In this document: in pieces, positions 17,115 through 24,838 of the stretch
How the letters are laid out: the number at the start of each line of letters is the position of its first letter
Position numbering within the stretch: position 1 is the first letter of the stretch
Assembly: GCA_015494295.1 (NCBI GenBank)
Contig: WGBO01000044.1
Location: forward strand, 1-46,236
Length of the DNA: 46,236 nt
Direction of reading: 5' to 3'
From: Gammaproteobacteria bacterium
Lineage (GTDB): Bacteria; Pseudomonadota; Gammaproteobacteria; DSM-19610
Program-made: the position numbers and the translations under genes
Notes under the pieces: generated by a model
What the model saw: only the letters and a program-made list of their open reading frames with translations
Database searches by the model: none
Told to the model about the DNA's origin: nothing

Positions 17115-17560
17115 AATTCCGTTGGCTGATGCTTCTGTTGCTACTCGGAATCGCACCACCACTTACGGTGTTCGCCATGGACTGCCCGCTGCTGGTGGTC
17201 GCGGCACAGTCAGCTCCCGTCGATCATCTGACCCGGGAAGATGTGCGCCGCATCTATCTCGGTGTACCCTACCAGGTGGGCGGACATACACTGCACCCCA
17301 TTCGCAATACGTCCAGCACCATCCTGCAGGAAGTGTTCCTGCAGAAAATCCTCGCCATGTCGAAAAACGCCTACCGGCGGGTACTGGCCTCGCGCCTGGT
17401 GCGCCTGCGCGAGCCGGGGCCGGCCGAAATAGACGACACGCGTCAACTCGTTCGCATTCTGGTCAACAACCCCTATCTCGTGTCCTACCTGTGGAAATCG
17501 GATATGCCGGGCCACAAACAGCTCAAGATACTGCTCGAGGTGCCCTGTGAAAGCCACTGA
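17111..17560 (+). CDS. Small periplasmic PstS-like (PBP-like) protein, module copy 1
   Basis: This is a 149-residue exported protein. The GTG at 17111 is chosen over one at 17081 because it overlaps the barrel stop as GTGA and starts directly with a signal peptide (VKFRWLMLLLLLGIAPPLTV, cleavage near FA/MDC). The mature part resembles the one-lobe phosphate-binding-protein-like domain: DHLTREDVRRIYLG, PIRNTSSTILQEVFLQKILA and NNPYLVSYLW. It has one Cys near the mature N-terminus (MDC) and one near the C-terminus (VPC), likely a disulfide. Ligand binding is unproven. The paralogue is at 40325-40774. Confidence 0.82.
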   Translation: MKFRWLMLLLLLGIAPPLTVFAMDCPLLVVAAQSAPVDHLTREDVRRIYLGVPYQVGGHTLHPIRNTSSTILQEVFLQKILAMSKNAYRRVLASRLVRLREPGPAEIDDTRQLVRILVNNPYLVSYLWKSDMPGHKQLKILLEVPCESH

Positions 17561-17866
17561 GTCCATACGCGCTTGATCCCCCATGAAAATAACATTAGGG
17601 TATATTCTTATTAAAAATAACAATTTGCCCAAGTTTTTCATACGGAAACCGAGGGATCAGGGGACACATATGCCAGCCAGATCATCGCCCGGACACGGGC
17701 GTATATCACCCGCCCGGTCAAGCTGCGGGCTGCGGCGCAGCACGGTGAAACCTGCCGGCAAGGGTTTTCACACGCACCGATGCAATGAAAACGAGTCCCC
17801 CTGGCCCGATGCATGATCGGCTGCGACAAGCACCTTCCCACGTCACCCCGAACGTGCCACGGGATC
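17561..17866. other. 306-base gap before sensor kinase gene
   Basis: No convincing gene is present. The stretch 17583-17640 is strikingly AT-rich for this DNA. It contains the direct repeat AAAATAACA at 17586-17594 and 17614-17622, and TGAAAA/TTTTCA at its two ends. It may hold a promoter for the kinase gene, but no clean -35/-10 pair could be read. A 77-codon frame here has no family features. Confidence 0.5.
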
Positions 17867-19696
17867 ATGAGCAGTAAAACCCGCGACTCCGGACGCCACC
17901 GAATAACACGCCTGGCCAGGAGTCTTTCGGGACGTCTCGTGCTGGCGCTGCTGACCATCAACCTGGTCCTCGCCTCGCTGCTGGTCGTCTTCGTCCTGAA
18001 TACCGCCGCGCAAAACTACAAGGACCGGTTCATTGACCAGGCGCGCAGCGACGCATACTGGGTCAAGACCCTGCTGGAGACTCTCCCCACCCTGGAAGAG
18101 AAACAGGCGCTGCTGGACGACCTGATCCTCAATCCCTTCAGGCTGTCGGTACAGCTTTTCACTACTCGCGGCGAACGCCTCGCCTCCGCCGGCTCGGTGC
18201 CGGGCTCTCAGGATGACCATCTGCACGAGGATTTCCGCTTCGGCCAGCATGGCGACAACATCTACTGGATCACGCTGTCCCACCCTGAGTCCACGGACGG
18301 AGGCCCCGCCTACATACTCAGTCTGGCCTACGACGAAACACCGATCGTCGACGACATCTCCATGCTGTACGTTCACAGCCTGCAACTGGCCACCCTGTAC
18401 CTGGTACTGGTCACTGCCACAGTCGCCGGATTCAGTAATTACCTGGCGCGTTCCCTGCGCAAGATTCGCAAGGCCGCGCACCAGATCGCCATGGGAAACT
18501 ACGAGGAACGTTTCATTCCCGACAACGAGGCCAGCGAAATCGTTGATCTCGCCTCCGATCTGGAACACATGCGCGGAGAGCTGGTCTCTCGCGGACACAG
18601 GGTGGCGGAACAACGCCGCTACCTGCACACGCTGCTGGATCATATCGGAGAGGGTGTCGTGACCTTCGACGAGGCCGGCAATGTTGAGACCTGCAACCCT
18701 GCTGCCCTGCGCCTGTTCACCGACAGCGTCCGCAAGCCCCCGGACCTGACGATCCACCACTGGCTGCCGGACCTGCGCATTCCCGCCAGCCCCGCCGAAC
18801 TGCGCTTCCCCGAAGTCCAGCAATCCCTGGGGATCCGGGAAGACGGCTCCTTCTTCACTGTCGAACTGGCCATCAGCCACATGGACCTCGACGGCAAACA
18901 GTGGTATCTGCTGTTGATCCGTGACGTAAGCGAACGCGTGCGCATCGAGGAAGAGCGCAGAAAAAACCGCGAAGAACTGACGCACGCCAGGCGCCTCAGC
19001 AGCCTGGGTGAAATGGCGGCGGGGCTGGCTCACGAACTCAACCAGCCGCTGGCCGCCATCAACCTCTATATCCAGGGCGGGCTGCGCCGGCTGGATGCCT
19101 ACCGCGACTATCCCGCCGACATCAAGGAGGCGATGGAGCACGCCAGCATGCAGGCCCAGCGCGCCGGGGAGATCATCCGCCAGATCCGCGGCTTCGTGAA
19201 AAAAACGCCGATGCGCAAGGTCGTCATCGACATAAACCGCCTGATAGAGGAATCCCTGCAACTGCTGGAAGCGGAGCTTCGGCTGTCGCGGACCACCGTG
19301 TCGCTCGAACTCGACGGCAATCTACCGGAGCTGAAAGTGGATCGCCTCCAGATCCAGCAGGTCCTGATCAATCTGCTCTCCAATGCAATCGACGCCATGG
19401 ACGAGGTGGAAGAAAACAGGAAACGGATCACCATCACCACTCGCCTGCGGGAAGATGAAGAAGACATATCGGTATCCATCGCCGACCGGGGCAAGGGCAT
19501 ACCGGAAGACATGGGAAACAACGTGTTCACGCCATTCGTGAGCCAGCGGCAATCCGGACTGGGCCTGGGACTGGCGATCAGCCACACCATCATTGACGAA
19601 CATGGCGGTCAGCTCGGGTTTTCCCGCCGCCGGAGCGGGGGAACGGTATTCACCTTTACGCTGCCCCTGAACGCCATCCCGGACAGCGACGGCTAA
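17867..19696 (+). CDS. Membrane sensor histidine kinase of module copy 1
   Basis: This 609-residue kinase starts at the ATG at 17867 (after ACGGGATC). It has TM1 at ~23-46, a periplasmic sensor at ~47-168, TM2 at ~170-190, a HAMP linker at ~190-243, a PAS domain at ~250-360, HisKA with phospho-acceptor His389 (GLAHELNQPLAAI) and an ATPase domain (N box INLLSNAIDAM, G boxes DRGKGIPED and GLGLGLAISHTI). The catalytic type resembles FixL/DctB-like kinases. The sensor carries EDFRFGQHGDNIYW (121-134), shared with the GGDEF-EAL protein at 40759-43128. The partner is the FixJ-type regulator 128 bases downstream. Confidence 0.93.
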   Translation: MSSKTRDSGRHRITRLARSLSGRLVLALLTINLVLASLLVVFVLNTAAQNYKDRFIDQARSDAYWVKTLLETLPTLEEKQALLDDLILNPFRLSVQLFTTRGERLASAGSVPGSQDDHLHEDFRFGQHGDNIYWITLSHPESTDGGPAYILSLAYDETPIVDDISMLYVHSLQLATLYLVLVTATVAGFSNYLARSLRKIRKAAHQIAMGNYEERFIPDNEASEIVDLASDLEHMRGELVSRGHRVAEQRRYLHTLLDHIGEGVVTFDEAGNVETCNPAALRLFTDSVRKPPDLTIHHWLPDLRIPASPAELRFPEVQQSLGIREDGSFFTVELAISHMDLDGKQWYLLLIRDVSERVRIEEERRKNREELTHARRLSSLGEMAAGLAHELNQPLAAINLYIQGGLRRLDAYRDYPADIKEAMEHASMQAQRAGEIIRQIRGFVKKTPMRKVVIDINRLIEESLQLLEAELRLSRTTVSLELDGNLPELKVDRLQIQQVLINLLSNAIDAMDEVEENRKRITITTRLREDEEDISVSIADRGKGIPEDMGNNVFTPFVSQRQSGLGLGLAISHTIIDEHGGQLGFSRRRSGGTVFTFTLPLNAIPDSDG

Positions 19697-19795
19697 ACAC
19701 GCTGCAAGCCATGAAACCCCGCGCCGGGGAAGAATGTCGCGGGAAACTGTGGTATAAAACCGGCTGGTGGCGGTAGTCCCGCATGTCAGGCCTTT

Positions 19796-19807
19796 CACCC
19801 TGAAACC
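19796..19807 (+). repeat. CACCCTGAAACC repeat before response-regulator gene
   Basis: This 12-mer occurs three times in the window: here, 17 bases before the regulator start, and as an inverted pair in front of the multicopper oxidase (38883-38894 and 38947-38958). The copy here and the distal oxidase copy share 15 bases, CACCCTGAAACCCGG. A binding site for the regulator encoded just downstream is one possibility. Confidence 0.4.
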
Positions 19808-19824
19808 CGGCGGATGGAGCAGCA

Positions 19825-20439
19825 TTGGACGAAACACTCACAGTATTCATCGTGGACGACGACCCGGCGGTTCGCGACTCCCTGCGCTGGCTGATCGAAA
19901 GCCTGAAGCACCCCGTCGAGACCTTCGAATCCGCAAAAGATTTCCTCGATATTTGTACCCCCGAAATCCAGGGCTGCCTGGTGCTCGACGTCAGGCTTCC
20001 GGGCATGAGCGGACTGCAACTGCAAAGCCGGCTGCGCGAGCAGGGTGTGGAAATTCCGATCATTATCATTACCGGCCACGGCGACGTGCCCATGGCGGTG
20101 CGCGCGCTACAGGGCGGAGCCCTGCATTTCCTGGAGAAGCCCTTCCGCGACCAGGAAGTGCTCGATTGCGTACAGGAGGCTCTCGAACTGGCGAGCAGCA
20201 CGCACGCCGCGCGCATCCAGAAACACGAGATCCAGAAGCGGGTCGACACGCTGACCCCGCGCGAGTACCAGATCATGAAGGAAATCGTCAAGGGCTCGAC
20301 CAACAAGAACATCGGCCAAACCCTCGAAATCAGCACCAAGACCGTGGAAATTCACCGCACGCGCGTCATGCATAAAATGGGCGCGGACTCCCTGCCAGAC
20401 CTGGTTCGCATGGTCATGACCATAGAACCAGAGAGCTGA
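19825..20439 (+). CDS. FixJ/NarL-type response regulator
   Basis: This 204-residue two-domain regulator has a receiver (residues 5-120: acidic DDD at 11-13, phospho-acceptor Asp55 in LVLDVRLPGMSG, Thr in IIITGHGDVPMAV, Lys in FLEKPF) and a LuxR-type HTH (residues ~140-200: LTPREYQIMKEIVKGSTNKN, ISTKTVEIHRTRVMHKMGA). The start is TTG with GGAG seven bases upstream, so translation may be modest. It follows the sensor kinase and precedes the copper-storage gene, which is its most likely target. Confidence 0.95.
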   Translation: MDETLTVFIVDDDPAVRDSLRWLIESLKHPVETFESAKDFLDICTPEIQGCLVLDVRLPGMSGLQLQSRLREQGVEIPIIIITGHGDVPMAVRALQGGALHFLEKPFRDQEVLDCVQEALELASSTHAARIQKHEIQKRVDTLTPREYQIMKEIVKGSTNKNIGQTLEISTKTVEIHRTRVMHKMGADSLPDLVRMVMTIEPES

Positions 20440-20451
20440 TCCCGGAGATCA

Positions 20452-20471
20452 ATATACCTTGCAAGATATAT
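20452..20471. promoter_or_regulatory. 20-base palindrome upstream of copper-storage gene
   Basis: ATATACCTTG (20452-20461) and CAAGATATAT (20462-20471) are reverse complements at 9 of 10 positions. The centre is 50 bases before the ATG, a place suited to control. ACCTTGC recalls half-sites of MerR-type copper regulators, but the usual spacer is missing. It could equally bind the FixJ-type regulator. Confidence 0.45.
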
Positions 20472-20511
20472 CCGTACAACTTCCATCCAACCACCACACA
20501 GGAATCCATTC

Positions 20512-21000
20512 ATGAGCAACAGCACCACCCCGGTTCATAAAAACAGTGACAACCCAGACTCACTGCTTCGCCGCCGCGTCGTGCTCGGCGCCGCCACTCT
20601 GGCCGCCATGGGCGCCAGCGGTGTAAGCCTTGCTTCCGGTGACCACGAACACATGCACCAGGGCAAGAACCCCCACCAGGCGGTCATCGACACGGCACTG
20701 AAATGCCTTGCTTCGGGACAGGCCTGCCTGGACCACTGCATGGAACTCTTCAAACAGGGCGACACTTCGGTCGCGGACTGCGCGGACTCGGTGAACGAGA
20801 TGCTCGCCATGTGCACCGCGCTGTCCCAGATGGCTTCCTACCGTTCCAGCCACTTGCTCGCCATGGCGCGCGTATGCGCTGATGTCTGCCGCGATTGCGA
20901 GAAGGCATGCCGAAAACACGAAAAGAAACATGCACAGTGCCGCGCCTGCGCGAATGACTGCGCGGATTGCATCAAGGCATGTGAAGCCATCGGGGCCTGA
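20512..21000 (+). CDS. csp1: Csp1-like Tat-exported copper-storage protein
   Basis: Csp proteins are four-helix bundles whose inward-facing cysteines bind many Cu(I) ions. This 162-residue protein has a Tat signal (LLRRRVVLGAATLAAMGASG) and a His/Met-rich start of the mature chain (GDHEHMHQG). It has fourteen cysteines spaced along helices (ALKCLASGQACLDHCMELF, VCADVCRDCEKACRKHEKK, CRACANDCADCIKACEAIG), matching the Csp/DUF326 pattern. AGGAA precedes the ATG. Its Tat signal suggests folding, perhaps with copper, before or after export. The position behind a sensor kinase/regulator pair suggests induced expression. Confidence 0.9.
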   Translation: MSNSTTPVHKNSDNPDSLLRRRVVLGAATLAAMGASGVSLASGDHEHMHQGKNPHQAVIDTALKCLASGQACLDHCMELFKQGDTSVADCADSVNEMLAMCTALSQMASYRSSHLLAMARVCADVCRDCEKACRKHEKKHAQCRACANDCADCIKACEAIGA

Positions 21001-21027
21001 TCTGCCCGGGGCGAAGCAAACCCGTGT

Positions 21028-22419
21028 TCAACCCAGCGGTTTGCCCGTTGCCGGATCGTATACCAGCACGGCCAGGTTACGGCCGTTGTGGCAGGCATCC
21101 ACGCGCAGCCGCGCGCCGGGCTCCACGCCCGGCGCCGGCACCAGCAGCTTCACAGCCTGGTACCAGTGCCTGCAATATCCGTCTGCCATGGTTTCGTCGT
21201 CGAATGCCGGCCGATTGTCCAGGCTGACACCATCCCCAAGGTCAAGGTGAATCCAGAATACCAGGCCGTGGAAGACCCCTGCGCGCCGGATCGGAATTTC
21301 GAGGCGCCGGCGCGCGGGTGTCGTGTCAGCGGCGCGCAGATCGAAGTCGAAGACCTCGACCGCATCGCCGAGCATCCGGCCCCGAAAGCTGGCCGCCTCC
21401 AACACCACCATGTCCGGGCGGAAACGGTTGAGCGCAGAAAGATCGAAACCGTCAGCCTGAGAGGCGCCCCCTTCCTGCCACAAGCGCTCCGATTCGATCG
21501 GCGCCGCGTATAACACCGCCCGGCCTGGGATCAGTCTGGCATCAGGCACCAGGAGCTCACGACGGGCGTGGCCAAAGGTATCCAGAGCACCCTCGCCAAT
21601 CACCATGGTGTCGAACACTTCGGCAACCAACACGTCGGCCCTGCGGCCGCCGGGAAAGTCCCTCGCCGCAACCAACTGGCGCGATGCACCATTGATAACC
21701 CGGATTCGATCCGAATAGCCATTGCGCCGGACGACCTCGCGCGCCAACGACGCCAGCGCAGGATTCGCCTCACAGGCAATCACATGGCGCGCACCCGCCC
21801 TGGCCGCCATCAGGGACAGCAAGCCGGTACCGGCTCCGATATCGAGCACCGTACTATCAGGCGATACCACCCGCCTGATGGCCGCATCGAAGCGGGCGTT
21901 GCGCACCGTATCGTTGACCATCGGGAAGTGCCAGCGATCGACCTGCCTGCTGCTCAACACCCGCAGGTTGCGGTAGCTGAAGGCATTTTCCGGATCCAGT
22001 TCGATCGCCTGCTGCAACTCACCGATGGCTTCCCCGGCCTTGCCGGCACTCCACAGGGCCAGCGCGCAGGCATTGAGAATGGCGGGATCCTCCGGCGCGA
22101 TGCGGCGCGCATGCCGATAACAGCTCAAGGCTTCCCGAACCCGTCCCATCTGCATGTTGATCTCGCCAAGGCCCAGATACGGCTCGGTGGATATGGCGCC
22201 GGATTCGATGGCGAGATTGAAGTAGTGTCCCGCGGAAGGGAGATCGCCCAATACTGAAAAACTTCTGCCAAGCAAGAGCATGGCCTCGATATTGTCGGGT
22301 TCCGCCTGCAAAGCCGCCTTGCCATGGCGAATGGCGGCCTCCGGATCCCCCTCGCCGTGACACCGCAGCGCCTGCTCGAGAGACTTTTCCGCGGACACCT
22401 CATCATGCATGGATTTCAT
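21028..22419 (-). CDS. TPR-PRMT fusion, protein arginine methyltransferase-like
   Basis: This 463-residue protein has N-terminal TPR-like repeats (residues ~10-150: [40 protein letters not shown]) and a C-terminal SAM methyltransferase of PRMT type. Motif I is [20 protein letters not shown], the acidic strand is IACEAN, and the double-E region reads [15 protein letters not shown], close to PRMT7/9 enzymes. The later HWYQAVKLL resembles the PRMT THW loop. True substrates are unknown. The ATG at 22417-22419 follows AGGTGA. It is convergent with the copper-storage gene and divergent from tatA. Confidence 0.85.
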   Translation of the reverse strand: MKSMHDEVSAEKSLEQALRCHGEGDPEAAIRHGKAALQAEPDNIEAMLLLGRSFSVLGDLPSAGHYFNLAIESGAISTEPYLGLGEINMQMGRVREALSCYRHARRIAPEDPAILNACALALWSAGKAGEAIGELQQAIELDPENAFSYRNLRVLSSRQVDRWHFPMVNDTVRNARFDAAIRRVVSPDSTVLDIGAGTGLLSLMAARAGARHVIACEANPALASLAREVVRRNGYSDRIRVINGASRQLVAARDFPGGRRADVLVAEVFDTMVIGEGALDTFGHARRELLVPDARLIPGRAVLYAAPIESERLWQEGGASQADGFDLSALNRFRPDMVVLEAASFRGRMLGDAVEVFDFDLRAADTTPARRRLEIPIRRAGVFHGLVFWIHLDLGDGVSLDNRPAFDDETMADGYCRHWYQAVKLLVPAPGVEPGARLRVDACHNGRNLAVLVYDPATGKPLG

Positions 22420-22571
22420 TTTCACCTGCCCCCCCACATGTATTTGGCAGCAGTATAACAACGCGAAACCTCACTTCACGCCATCTTTTATGTATTAAAA
22501 GCCACAGATGCGAAGGACGTATATCTGCTATACATGTCCTTGCGGACAAACAACGACAAATGGGGCGAAAC

Positions 22572-22781
22572 ATGGGCATCAGCGTCTGGCAATTACTCAT
22601 CATTCTCGCAATCGTACTGGTTCTGTTCGGCGCCAAGCGCATGCGCGGGCTGGGCTCGGATCTCGGCTCCGCCATCAAGGGTTTCAAACAGGCTCTGCGT
22701 GACGATTCCGGCACCGGTGAAGAAACCGGCGCCGCCAGCCACGAGGCCGTCACCCGGGACACCGCGGACGCGCCACGCTGA
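22572..22781 (+). CDS. tatA: TatA, twin-arginine translocase pore subunit
   Basis: TatA forms the Tat translocation pore. The start at 22572 ([20 protein letters not shown]) follows GGGGCG; an upstream in-frame ATG at 22560 has no ribosome site. One membrane helix is followed by the family hinge [20 protein letters not shown] and an acidic tail. The length is 69 residues. Tat substrates in this window include the copper-storage protein, the multicopper oxidase and the Sco-like protein. Confidence 0.95.
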   Translation: MGISVWQLLIILAIVLVLFGAKRMRGLGSDLGSAIKGFKQALRDDSGTGEETGAASHEAVTRDTADAPR

Positions 22782-22801
22782 AACCCGGCCGGCCAGCGCG
22801 A

Positions 22802-23149
22802 ATGTTCGACATCGGTTTTTTCGAACTGGCGATGGTTTTTATCGTCGCCCTTCTGGTCATCGGACCGGATCGTCTTCCCGGTCTCGCGCGAACCGCAGGA
22901 CTTTGGATTGGCAAAGGGCAAGCCATGATCCGCAGTGTAAAAGCCGATATCGATCGTGAACTGGACGTCTCGCAAGCAAAGGAATCCGTTGTGAAGGACG
23001 CCGAACTCAACGACCTGTTCGCCGACGTGAAATCGGTCGCCGACGAGGCCCGCTGCAACTTCCGGCTGGACGCTTCCGGCCAGCTTGATCCGGTCAGCAC
23101 ACCGCCGCAGGAAAGCACCACTGACGGCCCACAAGGCGAAAAAGCCTGA
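22802..23149 (+). CDS. tatB: TatB, twin-arginine translocase receptor subunit
   Basis: TatB works with TatC to receive Tat signal peptides. The N-terminus MFDIGFFELAMVFIVALLVI, then GPDRLPGLARTAGLWIGKGQ, is diagnostic, including the Glu in the helix and the GP hinge. An amphipathic helix and a polar tail follow. The length is 115 residues. tatC, which normally comes next, is absent; an XRE regulator takes its place. Confidence 0.93.
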   Translation: MFDIGFFELAMVFIVALLVIGPDRLPGLARTAGLWIGKGQAMIRSVKADIDRELDVSQAKESVVKDAELNDLFADVKSVADEARCNFRLDASGQLDPVSTPPQESTTDGPQGEKA

Positions 23150-23197
23150 AGCGGTGACGGCGCCTGTTATGATCACCTCCCCGCAGGGCACAAGGAC

Positions 23198-23641
23198 ATG
23201 ACGACCCCAGCACGAGTCAGCGCCCGGGCGGACACCACCCCGCCTGAACCCGAACCCGACCTGGAAGCGATCCGCCAACAGCTCGGCCAGCGTATCCGGG
23301 CCTGCCGCGAACGGCTGGGCTATTCCCAGATCTGCCTTGCCGAACGCACCGGCCTGAACCGCTCCTATATCGGCGCGCTCGAACGCGGCGAACACAACCC
23401 CGGCATCAACAACCTGGCGCGTATCGCGCACGGGCTTGGCATCCGCCTGCAGGATCTGTTCACGAAGCGCCCGCCCGCGCCCGCTGCGACACAAGCCGCG
23501 CCGCAACTCGTGCGCGACAGGTCTGCGCACGTCCGGGTGAACCGGACGCAGTTCATGCAACTGCTGGAACAGTGCGCACCCGATCGCCCGGACCTGGTGA
23601 TCATCTACCTGGCGAGGCTGGGAGTGGATTTCCACGGCTGA
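23198..23641 (+). CDS. XRE-family transcriptional regulator
   Basis: This is a 147-residue protein with an HTH of Cro/C1 type at residues ~25-85 (GQRIRACRERLGYSQICLAE, RTGLNRSYIGALERGEHNPG, INNLARIAHGLGIRLQDLF). A proline/alanine-rich linker and a short C-terminal region (RTQFMQLLEQCAPDRPDLVI) follow. It could be a regulator of nearby genes or a stand-alone factor; no target is evident. It lies 48 bases after tatB on the same strand. Confidence 0.88.
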   Translation: MTTPARVSARADTTPPEPEPDLEAIRQQLGQRIRACRERLGYSQICLAERTGLNRSYIGALERGEHNPGINNLARIAHGLGIRLQDLFTKRPPAPAATQAAPQLVRDRSAHVRVNRTQFMQLLEQCAPDRPDLVIIYLARLGVDFHG

Positions 23642-23684
23642 TACGCCGCGACGCGGGACTGACAAAAAGACGTCCAGCAGCTTC

Positions 23685-24149
23685 CTAGCGCGGAAGTTCG
23701 TCCGGCTTGATGCCGCTCTCGCTCAGCATATAACGCACGGCGGCCTCGAGTTCAGCCTCGCTGCAATTCAGGCAACCGCCCTTTGCAGGCATGAGTCCCT
23801 CCTTGAAACCTTCGCGCACATGCTTCATCAGCACCTTCATGCCCTTGCCTGCCCGCTCCTTCCATTCCAGATCATCCCCCGGCATGGGCGCGCCCTGGGT
23901 GGTGCGGGCATGACAGGCGGCGCAACGATAGGCGTAGACTTCCCTGCCGCTGCGCGGCGGTCCCTGATAGGGCTCAACCTTGGTATGGTAGATTTCATCC
24001 CGGTAGCCCTGGGTGCCCGCCGGCCGGGTCGCGGCCGGTTTTGCCTGGGCCGCCTTTTTTGCCCCGGCCTTTTCCGTGGCCGAAAATACCTGCGACGACA
24101 CCAGCGCCAGCAATCCCGCCAGCAACATGCATGCTCCGGTTCTGTTCAT
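23685..24149 (-). CDS. Periplasmic class I cytochrome c (c5-like)
   Basis: This is a 154-residue exported protein with signal peptide MLLAGLLALVSSQVFS. One haem-binding CAACH motif follows the segment GREVYAYR. A likely axial Met lies in KEGLMPAKGG, and an extra CLNC pair follows, as in cytochrome c5-type proteins. Between signal and haem domain is an Ala/Lys-rich linker. The start overlaps the DsbA-like gene by four bases (ATGA), so the two are coupled. Its redox partner is unknown; delivery of electrons within the copper/thiol operon is possible. Confidence 0.9.
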   Translation of the reverse strand: MNRTGACMLLAGLLALVSSQVFSATEKAGAKKAAQAKPAATRPAGTQGYRDEIYHTKVEPYQGPPRSGREVYAYRCAACHARTTQGAPMPGDDLEWKERAGKGMKVLMKHVREGFKEGLMPAKGGCLNCSEAELEAAVRYMLSESGIKPDELPR

Positions 24150-24838
24150 GACTTCTCCCCTTTCTTTTGCTCTTCATCACTTGCCGACTCGCGGGCCAGG
24201 CGTTCCCGTTCCACCAGGAAATCCAGCACCCGCATCATTTCGTCCTCGCCGCGCACAAAATAGGGCGCAGTCACATACTTGCCATTCACCACCACCGCCG
24301 GCACGCCGCGCAATCCATAGCGCACGCTGAGTTCGCGCGCGTGGTCGAGCCGGTCGATGATGGGCTGTGAATAGTAGATTTCCCGTAGTTTTTTCGGATC
24401 GGCGCCCTGAGAGACGAGAAACTGCGAGACCATGAATTCGTTCAGATACTGCTTGCCCTGCTCGTGGATGGAGCGGAACAGTGCCGGATGCGCCTTGTCC
24501 AGGATGCCCAGCGCCTCGGCCAGATAATAGGCCCGCGCCTGTTCCGCCCAGGTGGGACCAATGATGGCAGGCACGCGGCGAAAAACGACATAAGGCCGTG
24601 TCCTGGCCCAGTCCTCCAGTTTCGGATCCAGCCGGTAACAGTGCGGACAGGCATACAGGAACATTTCGGTTACTTCGATCCGATCGTCCGGCATATCGGG
24701 CCGGGCGAGTTGCGGTGGATCAATGCGCTGGTACTGGGCGCCCTCCTGATAAATCCAGGGCTGGGCCGCGAGCCGGCCGCTGCCCAGCAGCGTCAGCAAC
24801 GCAAGGGGAATGACCATCAGACAACGGACGTATTTCAT
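24146..24838 (-). CDS. dsbA: DsbA-like thiol:disulfide oxidoreductase
   Basis: DsbA oxidises thiols of secreted proteins in the periplasm. The 230-residue protein has a signal peptide (MKYVRCLMVIPLALLTLLGS), a thioredoxin-fold start (IEVTEMFLYACPHCYRLDPK) with the CPHC active site, and the cis-Pro loop GVPAVVVNGKYV. The helical insert is of DsbA type. It overlaps cusA at 24835-24838 and the cytochrome gene at 24146-24149, both by four bases, so it sits inside a copper-efflux operon, which is unusual. It may be the general DsbA or a specialised one. Confidence 0.92.
   Translation of the reverse strand: MKYVRCLMVIPLALLTLLGSGRLAAQPWIYQEGAQYQRIDPPQLARPDMPDDRIEVTEMFLYACPHCYRLDPKLEDWARTRPYVVFRRVPAIIGPTWAEQARAYYLAEALGILDKAHPALFRSIHEQGKQYLNEFMVSQFLVSQGADPKKLREIYYSQPIIDRLDHARELSVRYGLRGVPAVVVNGKYVTAPYFVRGEDEMMRVLDFLVERERLARESASDEEQKKGEKS

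Noticed and set aside
17111..17560. Reading the PstS-like proteins as part of a phosphate uptake (pst) system
   Set aside because: They are only one lobe long, no pstC/pstA/pstB is nearby, and the setting is signalling and copper genes.
17583..17816. A 77-codon frame in the gap before the sensor kinase
   Set aside because: No ribosome site, no family features, and mixed composition; treated as intergenic.
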